A stretch of 64,000 nucleotides of DNA from Saccharomycopsis malanga (GCA_004014935.1 CP025323.1:2170001-2234000); one strand, 5' to 3'. Shown: positions 38,634 to 48,601, counted from the stretch's first letter. A program made the numbers and translations. Notes: generated from the letters alone by a model not told the origin.

Positions 38634-41174
38634 CTAATCTTCAGCATCGGTATCGGAGTTTGTATTGTTAATAGGATCACTGACGGTGGCCTCGCTGGCG
38701 TCACTGACAGTAGTAGCATCATCGCTGTCAAAATTAGTAAATTCAGCGCGATGAGTTCTGTTTCTGATAAACTCCTGGGTATTATTTCTTGTGAATCCTG
38801 TTGCTGGAGAATCCTGGTCTCCCATATTTGGCTCCTGTCGCCGTTCGAATGTTTCTTTCAAGATTGAAGAGTATCTCTGATTGATTTCCTCGAATGCTTC
38901 ACTAATCTGTTTATCCATTTTGAATTGGAACTGTGCGTACAATGGAGGGAATAATAGAAGAATAAATAAGACAGCATCTTTTGCTCCTTTCACAATAGTG
39001 TTGTTTAGCAAGTTTCCTTGTTTTTCGGTCTTTTTTTTCACAACTTCAAGTGAAAGTTGTGACTTGGCTAACATCTCATCGAGTCTAGCCCTGTCCTCGT
39101 CAGAGTTTTGGCCAGCTACTCTATTATAAACCACATGGTCACTATCAAGTTTGTTGATATAGGCCAAAAAAAACTTGTTACTGTACTGATACACTCTTTC
39201 ATTGCAACAATAGTCTAAGCAATTGTGAAGATATTGACGGCAAAACAGAGCCAACTTTCTGACCAAGCGAGTTGATAGCAAAAGTAAACCGCCATTTTGA
39301 TTACCAAACAAACGCTCGATTCTTTCAATGAGATTTTGTTTGATAACGACATATATGACTAGCATCAATAAAGCTACTCCAGTGGCTAAGGTACTACTCT
39401 GAAACTCGGAAAGAATTATCATTGCTAGTAGAGCATATTTTCCAAAACTCACCACAGTGGCAAAACACAGGGATATAAGGTGCCTTACTCTTTGGAATAA
39501 AGACCTGTAAATCTGATTAGCATTGTTTAGTTGGTCTGGATAGTTTATTGGATTGTTAATTGGGTTATTCATTGGGTTATTCATTGGGTTATTCATTGGG
39601 TTATTCATTGGGTTATTCATTGGGTTATTCATTGGGTTATTCATTGGGTTATTCATTGGGTTATTCATTAGATAGTTCGTTTCACCAGTTGTATTGTTTA
39701 TCTCATTAATTGCGTTATTGGTATTGATTCTGTTTATACTGTGATCAGTAATATTTTGAACAGTTGAAGGCTCTGTCAATTTGATTTTAGGTACTTTGAT
39801 AGTAACTCCCAACTTTTTAAGCTGCGCTAATCCAGATTGGTTTAACATCAAATACGGATACTTTGGATTAGATTTGTTAATTATGGCTTGTGAGAATGAC
39901 AACATTACAGTCTTATTGCTACCAGTTAACTTTACTTTGAGAAGCTTAGACAGCAACTTTTGTTGGTTCACTAGATATTTCTGTTCTTTATCAACAACCA
40001 TATCAAACAGACTTCCTTCATAGTTGTAGCGTGAGTCTGACTGTTCTACAAAAGGGTTAGCTCGTGATGACCATTGGTTGACCGGTTCATCAGTGTCTGA
40101 TGTTCTTTCTATTATTGAGGAAGCAGAATCTGCGGGCCGTTTGGGCAAAAACTCAAATGCTTTGCCGTTTCTGATTTGGTCCCACAAGCTCTCCTCCTTG
40201 TCGGGGGTTTTTTCCAGAAGCAAGTTGTTGTCCTGGAAATAGACCATGTTAATGGCAAAATGAACGTTGATAGGATATGGCATATCAAGATGAGTTTTCA
40301 AAGCTTCAGAAATGATTTGATTGTTAGTCAATATCTTTCCTTGGAAAATAAGTTTGATATCATCAATTGTCAAGTTCGGAAGCTTTGATTCATCCTGTAT
40401 TGCTACAATTTGCTCCTTGAGGTTTTCCACAAGAAGCTTGGGGCTGATAAAAACATTTGTAGTGTGTATGAGATGGCCCATGATAGGAGACGAAACAAGT
40501 CTCACTGCTACAGAGGTTTGTCTTATATTCTCGATAAACTCGGAATTCAAGCACAAATCAAACTTGAATGTCATGGAAAACAAGTAAGGTGGCACGGTAT
40601 CGAGTGCCAAATACTCTAGCAACGTAATCTTGTCGTCGTCTATAATATCTTGTGTGTTGGCCAGCTTCAATATTATATCGTCAATGGTATTGTTTTTTAA
40701 TCCTTTGAAATCTTGCTTACGTAGCTTTTCATATATAAATCGTTTCAACTCTTTGAATGAGCTTGTAAATGGATCTCTAGAAGAGAATTTGAACATTGCA
40801 TACTGTGATTCGCTTGCAAAATTCAAATTTATCCAAACAGCGCTGTTTTCCATCACCAAAGGATGGGCCACTGTATTTTCCACTGCTTCAATTTGTACTC
40901 TGATAGCTCCGCCAGAATACTTCGCATCGTTAGCAGTGAGAAACTCACTAAACGCGGTAGAATCATCATATATTTGGTTCTTGTATATAACTTTCAAATC
41001 AGGAGCTCTTGCACCGTCTTCAATAGAACTAGCTTCTACAATCCGATTCCGTATCACACTCTTCAACTCATCTACATTATTGTCCAACGTTGTCCGTACA
41101 ACCCGGTTTTTAAAAGTTAATAAATTAGGATCTGATGACCATAATTCAATATCAATCTTGATAAAGTTCTCCAT
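38634..41174 (-). CDS. USA1: USA1/HERP-like ubiquitin-like-domain ER membrane protein
   Basis: 846 residues from the ATG at 41174. The N-terminal half contains ubiquitin-like folds: about residues 5-110, and a clearer one at about 235-305 with 'LVENLKEQIVAIQDESKLPNL' split as a helix and 'IKLIFQGKIL'. A middle linker carries the Asn-Asn-Pro-Met repeats. Hydrophobic segments (about 570-625 and 735-760) form the membrane part, and the C-terminus is acidic. Length and architecture (UBL, linker, paired membrane spans, cytosolic ends) match yeast Usa1 (838 residues), which scaffolds the Hrd1 ERAD ligase with Der1. The identification rests on architecture more than on diagnostic residues. Confidence 0.6.
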   Translation of the reverse strand: MENFIKIDIELWSSDPNLLTFKNRVVRTTLDNNVDELKSVIRNRIVEASSIEDGARAPDLKVIYKNQIYDDSTAFSEFLTANDAKYSGGAIRVQIEAVENTVAHPLVMENSAVWINLNFASESQYAMFKFSSRDPFTSSFKELKRFIYEKLRKQDFKGLKNNTIDDIILKLANTQDIIDDDKITLLEYLALDTVPPYLFSMTFKFDLCLNSEFIENIRQTSVAVRLVSSPIMGHLIHTTNVFISPKLLVENLKEQIVAIQDESKLPNLTIDDIKLIFQGKILTNNQIISEALKTHLDMPYPINVHFAINMVYFQDNNLLLEKTPDKEESLWDQIRNGKAFEFLPKRPADSASSIIERTSDTDEPVNQWSSRANPFVEQSDSRYNYEGSLFDMVVDKEQKYLVNQQKLLSKLLKVKLTGSNKTVMLSFSQAIINKSNPKYPYLMLNQSGLAQLKKLGVTIKVPKIKLTEPSTVQNITDHSINRINTNNAINEINNTTGETNYLMNNPMNNPMNNPMNNPMNNPMNNPMNNPMNNPMNNPINNPINYPDQLNNANQIYRSLFQRVRHLISLCFATVVSFGKYALLAMIILSEFQSSTLATGVALLMLVIYVVIKQNLIERIERLFGNQNGGLLLLSTRLVRKLALFCRQYLHNCLDYCCNERVYQYSNKFFLAYINKLDSDHVVYNRVAGQNSDEDRARLDEMLAKSQLSLEVVKKKTEKQGNLLNNTIVKGAKDAVLFILLLFPPLYAQFQFKMDKQISEAFEEINQRYSSILKETFERRQEPNMGDQDSPATGFTRNNTQEFIRNRTHRAEFTNFDSDDATTVSDASEATVSDPINNTNSDTDAED
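39556..39670 (-). repeat. 12-bp coding repeat in the USA1-like gene
   Basis: About nine perfect 12-bp units (ATTCATTGGGTT on the plus strand) encoding Asn-Asn-Pro-Met (about residues 503-540), with imperfect NNPI units at the C-terminal side. The units are identical at the DNA level. Confidence 0.85.
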
Positions 41175-41734
41175 AATGGCCACTTTGAATCACTTCTTGG
41201 ACAAAATTTATCCCACGATTACTTGTGCGTTATTTCAATACCCTTTTAAAACCAAGCGCCAAAACCTCTTTCAAACTAATCGCTAATTTATTGGACAGCA
41301 TATAATCGTCCTGCTTGCCCATCTTGCTTGCCCATACTGTTTTTCCCATACATTATATACCCATCCAACTGGACACCCAAGAGGCGTCGGGGCTGCGTAA
41401 CGGCAATGTGTCAAATAGGAACTATTACTAGTTTTACAGTTTACTATACTTTACATTCTTATGTGATCATCAACGTGGTCAATAATAGCATTGACTTTTT
41501 TAGTCTATCCTGATGCCTAGATTTTGTACTATTTTTTAGCCTGCTTTTTACTGAGATCACGCAATATTTTGGATTTTTACATCAACATGTCCAGATAATT
41601 TATAGAAACTTAACATAACATTTTCTTTTTTGCAATCAATTGATGCTTTATAGTTTTTATTGAGTTCCTCTGTCTTTGAATGCGTACATGTTTTGAATAC
41701 TTTCAGAGCTTACATATACAAGCCTAAAAGAGTA
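41175..41734. other. Upstream region of the USA1-like gene
   Basis: AT-rich with a slightly GC-richer patch at 41365-41405. No gene recognised. Confidence 0.4.
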
Positions 41735-41935
41735 TGTACCATTGGTAGTAAACTTCTATATGTTTCTAATTCTTTAATTTGACCGACTATATTAGATATC
41801 ATTATTCTATGTTTACCTTCTTACACTTGGTCTTTTCAGTTTGCTTCGTTAATATTTTTTGACTAGACTTATCAATTGACCATAGCCACTCTCTTAATCT
41901 ACACTATTGTCTAGCATCTTCGATTACCAAATCCA
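41735..41935 (+). repeat. R3 dispersed repeat, partial
   Basis: 'GTACCATTGGTAGTAAACTT' and, 100 bp on, 'CTTATCAATTGACCATAGCC' and 'ACACTATTGTCTAGCATC' parallel 63080-63290 and 15120-15320. Confidence 0.55.
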
Positions 41936-42425
41936 ATTAGATATAATACTATTACTATTCTAGATATGCTAAAAAAAGCTTAAGTAGAAAAGGCCATTTT
42001 CGCCTTTATTCCAAAATGTATTACGAAAAGAATCAAAAAGGCAGAAATCGGGATAGTAGTGAAGAGACAAGTAAAAAGAATGCTACAAGTAGGCAGGAAA
42101 AGTACCACGCCACATGGGAATAAAGTATCATCATTCCTATTGCACATCAATTCCCAGCAATAAGTAGAAGTGACTTACAAAAGGGTTATAAAAACTAGTA
42201 AACCGCAGAAAAGAAATGAGTTTATTATTATTGAAATTATTTTTCACGAGTGAGCGTGAAAACACCAGTTTATGCAATCAACCTAACCATAAGCTAAAGT
42301 CTTGTGCTTGCTATCCAGCCCTTAGGGTGCTCAAGTAGTATCATCTGGAGCAAGATAATAAAAAGCATTTTTATTTCAACGTCTTGTCATTTTATTCTAA
42401 ACAGTTTATTCTATTTTTTTTTTCA
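41936..42425. other. Intergenic with possible decayed R1 body
   Basis: No gene. 'CATAAGCTAAAGTCTTGTGC' near 42290 resembles the R1 hairpin body but is too diverged to call. Confidence 0.3.
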
Positions 42426-42600
42426 ATTGTCTTGACGAAAGTCTAGTATGTACTTTTCAATTTACTAAGTGATCTTGCCATTACGTTACAAGTTTAATAA
42501 AGAAAGAAGCGGGTTACCAAGTCTGTTAGATATAGCGCGTATTTATAAAACTAATATTTACTGGGCTCAATATATAAGAGGCATTTATTATTATTATAAC
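42426..42600 (+). repeat. R1 5'-truncated copy
   Basis: Starts in the hairpin region ('GACGAAAGTCTAGTATGTAC') and runs to 'TAGCGCGTATTTATAAAAC', 'TTACTGGGCTCAATATATAA' and a TTATTATTATTA tail. Confidence 0.62.
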
Positions 42601-42770
42601 TAATTGGAATAAATAGAGTAATCTTTATAATGATTCTTCATAGTTAACATCCATGATTACCCGGCCTCCATTATGAGCCCGCTCCACGTCATCATTTATA
42701 AACAACTGAATATTGCTATTATTTAGCATGTGTAAATGTTTGGATAATACATAATTAACAAATATATCAA

Positions 42771-43391
42771 ATGATGAAGGTAATTTCTGCAATTCTTTTA
42801 ATTTTTAGTTTGGCGGTTTTATGTTTCAATGCTGTTTCAGCTGAGGAAATTGTTGAAGACCCAAAGATCACGCACAAAGTGTACTTTGATATCAAGCAAG
42901 GCGACAAGGAATTGGGCCGTATTGTAATTGGATTGTTTGGAGAAGATGTTCCAAAAACTGTAGAAAACTTTAGACAATTGGCCATTTCCAAGGATCCAAA
43001 GTTTGGCTACAAAAACTCTGTTTTCCATAGAGTTATTAGCAATTTCATGATTCAAGGTGGTGATTTTACCCATGGATCTGGTATTGGTGGCAAATCTATT
43101 TACGGCGCCAAATTTGCTGACGAAAACTTTAAAATTAAACACAAGGGGCCAGGATATTTGTCAATGGCTAATGCAGGTAAAGACACCAATGGATCGCAGT
43201 TTTTCATCACAACTGTCAAGACCAGTTGGTTGGATGGCCGCCATGTTGTTTTTGGTAAAGTTGTAGAAGGCTACGAAACTGTACAAAAGATTGAAAATAC
43301 TCCAACTGGTTTCAGAGATAGACCAAAAGTCGATATTGTCATCGCAGACTGTGGTGAACTCATTGACCCCGTCACCAAAGACGAATTATGA
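42771..43391 (+). CDS. CPR5: ER-lumenal cyclophilin, CPR5-like, C-terminal KDEL
   Basis: 206 residues. The N-terminal signal peptide (about 1-24, hydrophobic '[20 protein letters not shown]') is followed by one cyclophilin domain (about 36-196). Active-site and fold residues are visible: '[16 protein letters not shown]' (catalytic Arg), '[19 protein letters not shown]' and '[12 protein letters not shown]'. The protein ends KDEL, an ER retrieval signal. Function: peptidyl-prolyl cis-trans isomerase aiding folding of secreted proteins. S. cerevisiae Cpr5 ends HDEL, so the K variant is of note. Two adjacent ATGs start the frame. Confidence 0.9.
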   Translation: MMKVISAILLIFSLAVLCFNAVSAEEIVEDPKITHKVYFDIKQGDKELGRIVIGLFGEDVPKTVENFRQLAISKDPKFGYKNSVFHRVISNFMIQGGDFTHGSGIGGKSIYGAKFADENFKIKHKGPGYLSMANAGKDTNGSQFFITTVKTSWLDGRHVVFGKVVEGYETVQKIENTPTGFRDRPKVDIVIADCGELIDPVTKDEL

Positions 43392-43954
43392 GCATCTTAC
43401 ATAAGCTATTGGGAACGTGCCCAATACTAGTGGTACTATCAGCTTACATAATTTATTGTGCACGTGCATATCGCGTGCTTTGTTTTAAAATAAACACTGC
43501 ATACCAGCAAGCTACATTCAAATGTAAGTAAGTGTCAACATACGGGCGCATAATCACACCCATCGTCTAGTCTTTAACAATAAAGAGTGTGTGTAGCAAA
43601 GAAGGCTGTGAAGAAAATTCTGCCCTGTCGCTCCTGCACAAGGTGCGTTGATGTGCCGATGACTTTATGTATATATATAATGATGGGATTCCCCGTGGTC
43701 CCGTATTTTTCTTTAGTTTTTCGTGGGTTTTTTCTCAACTTGTAAGAAAGAATCAACGGTTTACAATAGTTGTTGGATAATCATTCATTTTTTCTTGTTT
43801 TAGAATAGCAGAATCTTTAACAAAGTCATTCTTTTATTGATTTTTTGCTTTTTCTTGATTTTTTATCGATTTTTCACATTTTGTTTTGCTTTGTTTGCAG
43901 TGCTGTCATCCTGTATAGTTTAAAAGAATAATCAGTTAGTTTTAAACAAAGAAA
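43392..43954. other. Spacer upstream of the small basic protein gene
   Basis: Contains CACGTG at 43461..43466 and a long T-rich tract (about 43785-43890) just before the gene, typical of a nucleosome-poor promoter of a well-expressed gene. Confidence 0.45.
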
Positions 43955-44470
43955 ATGGGTCTTAGAAGCAAGTCTATGAAGAAGAAGACCAAGTCAGGTC
44001 AATATGATGTCAAGATCACCAAAGAAGATCAGAAGAATCTCAAGTATTCGACGTCCGACAACCAGATTCTTAGAGCTGTAAACGAGGCACAGCCTTTCCA
44101 AGACTCTAGTGATCATACGAATAGACAGAGTATGGGAGTTTTCTTAGCTAGCTCTGGAAACAACGTTGATGTGTTTGGAGCTCCTATTAGACAGCCAGAC
44201 GTGTCAAATCCTAGCAGATCAAGGGACGAAAGACCTTTGGACACAATCAGATCGTTTGAATATGCCATAACTGGCGATTCATACTACAAAGATAGATTAG
44301 AAACCCCTAGATTGGGATTTAGACCAAGACCAGACTTTCCTCTCTTTACTGCTAACGTTTATGCGAATGGTGCTAGCCAAAATCAAAACTACGAGCACCC
44401 AGTGTACACTGCCCCAACCCCAAAGGCTCCAGAGAAGAAAAAGAGGGGCTTGTTTGGTAGAAAGAAGTAG
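43955..44470 (+). CDS. Small conserved basic protein, unassigned
   Basis: 171 residues, hydrophilic, no membrane segment. The N-terminus MGLRSKSMKKKTKSG begins with Met-Gly, so N-myristoylation is conceivable. 'YDVKITKEDQKNLKYSTSDN' and 'AVNEAQPFQ' look like conserved short motifs. The C-terminus is 'APEKKKRGLFGRKK'. The pattern recalls the S. cerevisiae YMR295C type (cell-periphery protein of unknown function), but this is from memory and weak. The promoter has a strong poly-T tract and the ATG context is AAAATG. Confidence 0.6.
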   Translation: MGLRSKSMKKKTKSGQYDVKITKEDQKNLKYSTSDNQILRAVNEAQPFQDSSDHTNRQSMGVFLASSGNNVDVFGAPIRQPDVSNPSRSRDERPLDTIRSFEYAITGDSYYKDRLETPRLGFRPRPDFPLFTANVYANGASQNQNYEHPVYTAPTPKAPEKKKRGLFGRKK

Positions 44471-45073
44471 GTACCACCATCTTTAGATTTATTCGTTCTA
44501 TTCGTGTTCTGTCTTTATATTTTTTTTTATTTGGTTATGGTTTATGGTATACATGTCTAATTAAATGTATTGTACTGGTTTATTACAAGTTTTGTCAGTA
44601 GTTGGTTTCGGCATATTTGCAAATTGCTCCCATTTCTACTGGCTTACACGTAAATGTTGCCTTACTAAATTATCAATCACGTGATTATATAATTTTAAGA
44701 TTTCATATTACAAATTATTAGACAGTTCTCAATTACAATTCGATTTATTATTATCAATCAAAAGACGATTCAATGAATTTTGTTTACTTTCGAAAAAAAA
44801 AACATTCAAACCAACCAATCCTGGATGGTGAAATTTCAACATCCCAACACCCCAGACCCCAGACGGCGGGTGCATGACAGTGCAGATCGCGCATCTGACA
44901 CTTGCAGGTTGTCTTAAATTATATACGCCAAGTAGGACTAATTATGTTAATTCATCAAGTTGTGCTAAATCAGGATGTGTATGAAGAAGCGATGCGAAAC
45001 TGCGTACAAATGGTTGTCATTTTGAAAGGAAGAAAATCCCCGCTTCATAGTAGCCTCATTATATTGTCAAGAA

Positions 45074-45074
<1 letters not shown>
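44471..45074. other. Intergenic, no gene
   Basis: AT-rich, with CACGTG at 44678..44683 and a GC-richer patch at 44845-44900. No gene recognised. Confidence 0.4.
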
Positions 45075-45110
<36 letters not shown>

Positions 45111-45265
45111 TCATATATTTCAAGCCCAGGACATCAATTTCATACGTACGCGCCTTGTCTAAAGGCACTTTCTAAAGCCCAATCATGTTCAACATCATAA
45201 AAAGCAGCGAGTAAAAGTGTTTGTCTTGGGAACCGGATCCATTTTCCTACAACGCACTAGTTCCC
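45075..45265 (-). mobile_element. R1 repeat with long AAT (TTA) tail
   Basis: (AAT)n at about 45077..45108 is followed by 'ATATTTCAAGCCCAGGAC', 'ACGCGCCTTGTCTAAAGG' and 'AAGCCCAATCATG', then a diverged head side. Confidence 0.6.
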
Positions 45266-45331
45266 AATGATATCTTTCCTAAATTATTACTAGTTTCATA
45301 AAGTGTTTTAGTACTCTTATAAAAGAGGAAG

Positions 45332-45365
45332 GCCTATATTTACAGGGCTCAAAATATAAGAAATT
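45332..45365 (+). repeat. R1 tail-only fragment
   Basis: 'TTTACAGGGCTCAAAATATA' with an AT-rich tail. Confidence 0.45.
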
Positions 45366-45384
45366 ATAATTATTCATATAATCC

Positions 45385-45947
45385 ATAAACCTTTTTATTT
45401 CTGTTTGCATACTTGACTAAGATCGGGCATATTAATGGCCAAAAATATACTCTCGAAAGTAAAGATATTCTCTATTTTTGACAAAAATATGTCTATATGC
45501 AATTCCTTACTATTGCCAAGTGGCCAAGTTGGTTGAGGCATGCGCCACGCAAAATAGTGTGGAAAATAAGTGTGGCGTTCCTCACTTGGGTATTTGGGAC
45601 ACGATTCCCGCTCTTGGTGTTTTGGAGTAGTCATCAAACGTTTTATTGAATTAAGTCAGTTTTGTCTAGGTTATTTTGATTTAAAAAAATGCACCGTACC
45701 CATTTGAATTTTGTCTATATTATAGTACTTATTTACAGCAAAAAAAATTGTTTTTCTCGTACTTTGTTATGAAACTTGGCTTTTATAAATTATTTTATAA
45801 ACAGATAGTATCATTTTGTCGAGATTACTACAAAATTTGTTAAAAATCGTAATTTTTACCTCCCAGAGAGACTCCTTTAATTTTGTGACAGTATTTCATA
45901 GTTTTTGATTGTTTTTGATTTTATTTGTGTTTCTATCAAGGTTTAAA
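45385..45947 (+). mobile_element. R2 dispersed element, head and first half of body
   Basis: 5' segment 'CGGGCATATTAATGGCC', tRNA-like head at about 45518..45625 ('GTGGCCAAGTTGGTTGAGGC', palindrome, 'GGGACACGATTCCCGCTC'), and a body to 'TCAAGGTTTAAAT'. Terminated at the R1 copy on the opposite strand. Confidence 0.6.
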
Positions 45948-46075
45948 TAATAATATCATATATTTCGAGCCTAATAAGTGTCATTTTCGTATGTAGGCGC
46001 GATGTCTAAAGGGAATTGGTAAAATCTAGTGGGAAAGTCACTAAACTATCCTGACAGGTCTTATTTGCCTTCCCC
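45948..46075 (-). repeat. R1 copy interrupting R2
   Basis: TAATAATATC tail, 'ATATTTCGAGCCTAATAA', 'GGCGCGATGTCTAAAGGG' and 'TATCCTGACAGGTCTTATT' (head, reverse strand). Confidence 0.6.
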
Positions 46076-46339
46076 GAGAGTACCACGTATCATAATAGCA
46101 ATCACCTCTTTTGCAAAACAGTGGTTTTCTCCTATTTTTCTAATTGTTAACCCAAATTTGCTCTAAAAGTTATTATATGAGCAACTCGTTAAAACTCTAT
46201 CATTTGAACAGAGCATAAGAGAAATATCAGAAGTCTAGTTATATACAATAAGCTGTATCGTTATGAACAACTATGCAAAAGGTTTTTGTATAATTGCGCA
46301 TGAAATGCGTTTGAAATATATTCTAAAACAAGCTTTAAT

Positions 46340-46395
46340 AACAGAACAGATGTGCACTGGGCTCGAAATATAAGATTATTATTATTATTATTATA
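46340..46395 (+). repeat. R1 tail-only fragment with (ATT)n
   Basis: 'GTGCACTGGGCTCGAAATAT' with the tail ATT x6. The next R1 head starts about 25 bp later, so two copies lie nearly in tandem. Confidence 0.65.
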
Positions 46396-46420
46396 AGCTT
46401 CAATAGTTTGTCAGCCTGTG

Positions 46421-46668
46421 GCCTGGGTGGCGCAGTGGTCAGTGTTCTCGAAAAAGAGAAAAAAGACCAAACAGGAACACGGGTTCGATTCCCGATACGA
46501 ACGTTTTTACAATTGCTGAAAGTACGCGATAGACCATAGTTTAGTGCGAATTTTCCAATCTATCAAATGAGATAATTATAAAGAATGCCACTGGGCTTTC
46601 CCTACTGGGTTATACGCGTATATGTGATATTTAGTGGGCTCGAATTATAAGAAATTGTAATTATTTAT
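46421..46668 (+). mobile_element. R1 tRNA-derived repeat, best tRNA-like head
   Basis: A box TGGCGCAGTGG at 46428..46438 and perfect B box GGTTCGATTCC at 46482..46492 in 'CGGGTTCGATTCCCG', 43 bp apart. A T5 run (46504..46508) lies directly after 'TACGAACG'. A degenerate hairpin ('ATAGACCATAGTTTAG') and the 3' core 'TAGTGGGCTCGAATTATA' follow. The acceptor-stem halves do not pair, so it is not a functional tRNA gene. Confidence 0.7.
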
Positions 46669-46739
46669 GCGCCCACCGGTTGATGTCATGACTGAAAATC
46701 TTTACATAACTGAACCGACATATCACAGGCCCTAGGCAT

Positions 46740-46785
46740 TGGATTCATTTCTCCACAGAACAGGGATAAATCTACAAGTTATTAA
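46740..46785 (-). repeat. R2 small fragment
   Basis: 'CCACAGAACAGGGATAAAT' and 'CTACAAGTTATTAAACAC' parallel 4390-4425 and 37375-37420. Confidence 0.4.
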
Positions 46786-47506
46786 ACACGGTAATCACTC
46801 GGAGAAGATCTTGTTCCAGATTAAAGATCACGTTCCAGATTAAAGTTTTCGTTTCTGTCAACCTACCGCATCTGAAAACCTGCAATCTGCACACTCCTGC
46901 CGACACTTACTTTCCGTTTTCGGCAATACAGCAGTCAATTTGTAGATTAACCTTTTGATATCGGTTAGTAATGTATACTGATAATAGCCGATTATCTACC
47001 GGTGGGGACTTGATCAAGCAATCCTTATCCAAGTCGACAATCAGCTCTTCAAAAACTAAGGATGCTGTTTGGCTGCTTTCTATCGTAAAACACAGGGTGT
47101 GTAATTAAATTACCTGACACATCTTATTCTGCCTGCCCATGCAATGCAATGCACATCCAGCATATTTGTTTTTTTTTTGTATGCAATGCCTTGCATCATC
47201 TTCTGGTCCTTAATCAGATATTCGGTTAATATTGCCTTTTAATTTGCAGTCTGATTACCCCACGCCATCTTCGGGCATTTAAACTTTTAATTATGGCTGG
47301 GCCCACAAGTTGGATAAGTTTCATACATTTGTATTCAGTACCAGCGTGTTCCGCTCCCACTGGGGGAGTGGGGCGGTTTCTCAAAAGAGCGCCATGCATC
47401 AATGTACAGATCCATCTTCTATATGTCACGTGACTCTCGCATGACGCGCAGTAAAAAATTTTGGATTTGATGAGAAGAAAGCGTATGTAATATAATAAGA
47501 GATAGT
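46786..47506. other. Upstream region of the mitochondrial-type gene
   Basis: Includes a 46-codon ATG frame at 46970..47110 with a possible donor near its end. It is not convincing as a gene. CACGTG lies at 47427..47432, about 80-120 bp before the next start. Confidence 0.4.
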
Positions 47507-48040
47507 ATGGAGAGAAATTGGACTTTTTATGAGAGAAAATTTGTAGAAATGTTGGTTTTATTCAAAAGTTTGAGAGTTTCGGGGCAGTTTGGGAGTTTGG
47601 TTAATAGTTGTAAGCAAGTTTATGTAAACCCAAGGGCACAATTGCGGTTGACAAATAAATTGCCATTTAGATATTATTCCACCGAGGAAACCAAACAAAT
47701 TGAGAATAATGTTGCAATTGATCTGTTTGTTCGAAAGTTGAAGTCGGACCCGATTGTGTATGAAAAGTACTTGCAGGTGCGATCACTATTCTTGAAACAT
47801 GGGCTCACGACATTATCTAAAGATGACAGTATTGTAGGCCGTGCAGAAGAAATTGTTAATAATGTAAAATCTGAAAAGACTGGGAAGCCCAAACTTTCAG
47901 TCTGGCAAATGGTACGGCTCATGTTTAATAAAGAGATTAAAATCGGTCTTTCGGAGCTCGGAAAGATGACAAGTGAGTCGGAAAAGATTCTGATTTCTGA
48001 AGAGGAGAAACAATTGATATTTGAGGTGCTTACAAGATGA
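47507..48040 (+). CDS. Small protein with mitochondrial presequence, unassigned
   Basis: 177 residues from 47507. A start at the in-frame ATG 47549 (MLVLFKSLRVSGQFG...) would give a cleaner amphipathic mitochondrial targeting sequence ending near 'PFRYYST'. The remainder is a soluble helical protein with 'KHGLTTLSKDD', 'GKPKLSVWQMVRLMF' and an acidic C-terminus. No family recognised. A CACGTG lies just upstream, as in many respiratory genes. The R1 copy begins four bases after the stop. Confidence 0.6.
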   Translation: MERNWTFYERKFVEMLVLFKSLRVSGQFGSLVNSCKQVYVNPRAQLRLTNKLPFRYYSTEETKQIENNVAIDLFVRKLKSDPIVYEKYLQVRSLFLKHGLTTLSKDDSIVGRAEEIVNNVKSEKTGKPKLSVWQMVRLMFNKEIKIGLSELGKMTSESEKILISEEEKQLIFEVLTR

Positions 48041-48043
48041 AGG

Positions 48044-48180
48044 TGGTGTAGCCGTATGGCCAGTGCTTTTGGTGAGCCAACTATGATCAAAAGGGTTATT
48101 GGGTTTTATCCAGTTCATTTAGGTATGGTGTGTATATAGATATTTGCTCGAAATGTATGATATTATTATTATGGTGTTAG
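48044..48180 (+). repeat. R1 copy, head and tail only
   Basis: Head 'GCCGTATGGCCAGTGCTTTT', then directly 'ATTGGGTTTTATCCAGTTCA', 'TTTGCTCGAAATGTATGATA' and TTATTATTA. Internally deleted. Confidence 0.6.
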
Positions 48181-48600
48181 TGTGAATATTCTGTGAATAT
48201 TCTGTGAATGTTCTGTGGATGTTGTCAATTATTCTACAATTATTCTATAATTGTAGTATAAAGGTAATCAGGTTTTCTAGGCCACTTGTGTCAACTTATA
48301 AAGATAACGATGAAGTAAGTAAAAATAGGAGGCTCAAGGCATCTAGTCTATTAGGCCATAGGACTAGAAGCATATAGATGTTTAACACCAATGGTACAAT
48401 GTGAGAGAATGTTGGGAATATACTGTAAATATTCTGTACAATTCTACAATCATTCTACAATTATTCTATTAATATTTCGTAAATATTTTCTGAGTCTCTT
48501 GTGAATATGCTCTAAATATAATCCAAGTGTTATCTCAATAATCTGTAATTATTCTGCAATTATAACGCAAATTTTCTGTAATCATTTAAACATTCTATAA
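48170..48600. repeat. Degenerate ATTCTGTGAAT/ATTCTACAAT minisatellite (around the R3 fragment)
   Basis: Irregular short units such as 'ATATTCTGTGAATATTCTGT' and 'TTCTACAATTATTCTA' recur on both sides of the R3 fragment. Confidence 0.5.
48300..48405 (-). repeat. R3 partial copy
   Basis: 'CCATAGGACTAGAAGCATAT' and 'TTTAACACCAATGGTACAAT' match 15270-15310. Confidence 0.6.
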
Positions 48601-48601
48601 A

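Noticed and set aside
46421-46510. Functional tRNA gene
   Set aside because: A and B boxes are excellent, but the acceptor-stem halves do not pair and no proper anticodon arm is visible; it is the head of the R1 repeat.
46970-47110. 46-codon ATG frame (MYTDNSRLSTGG...)
   Set aside because: Short, no recognisable motif, and no convincing second exon despite a GTGTGT near its end.
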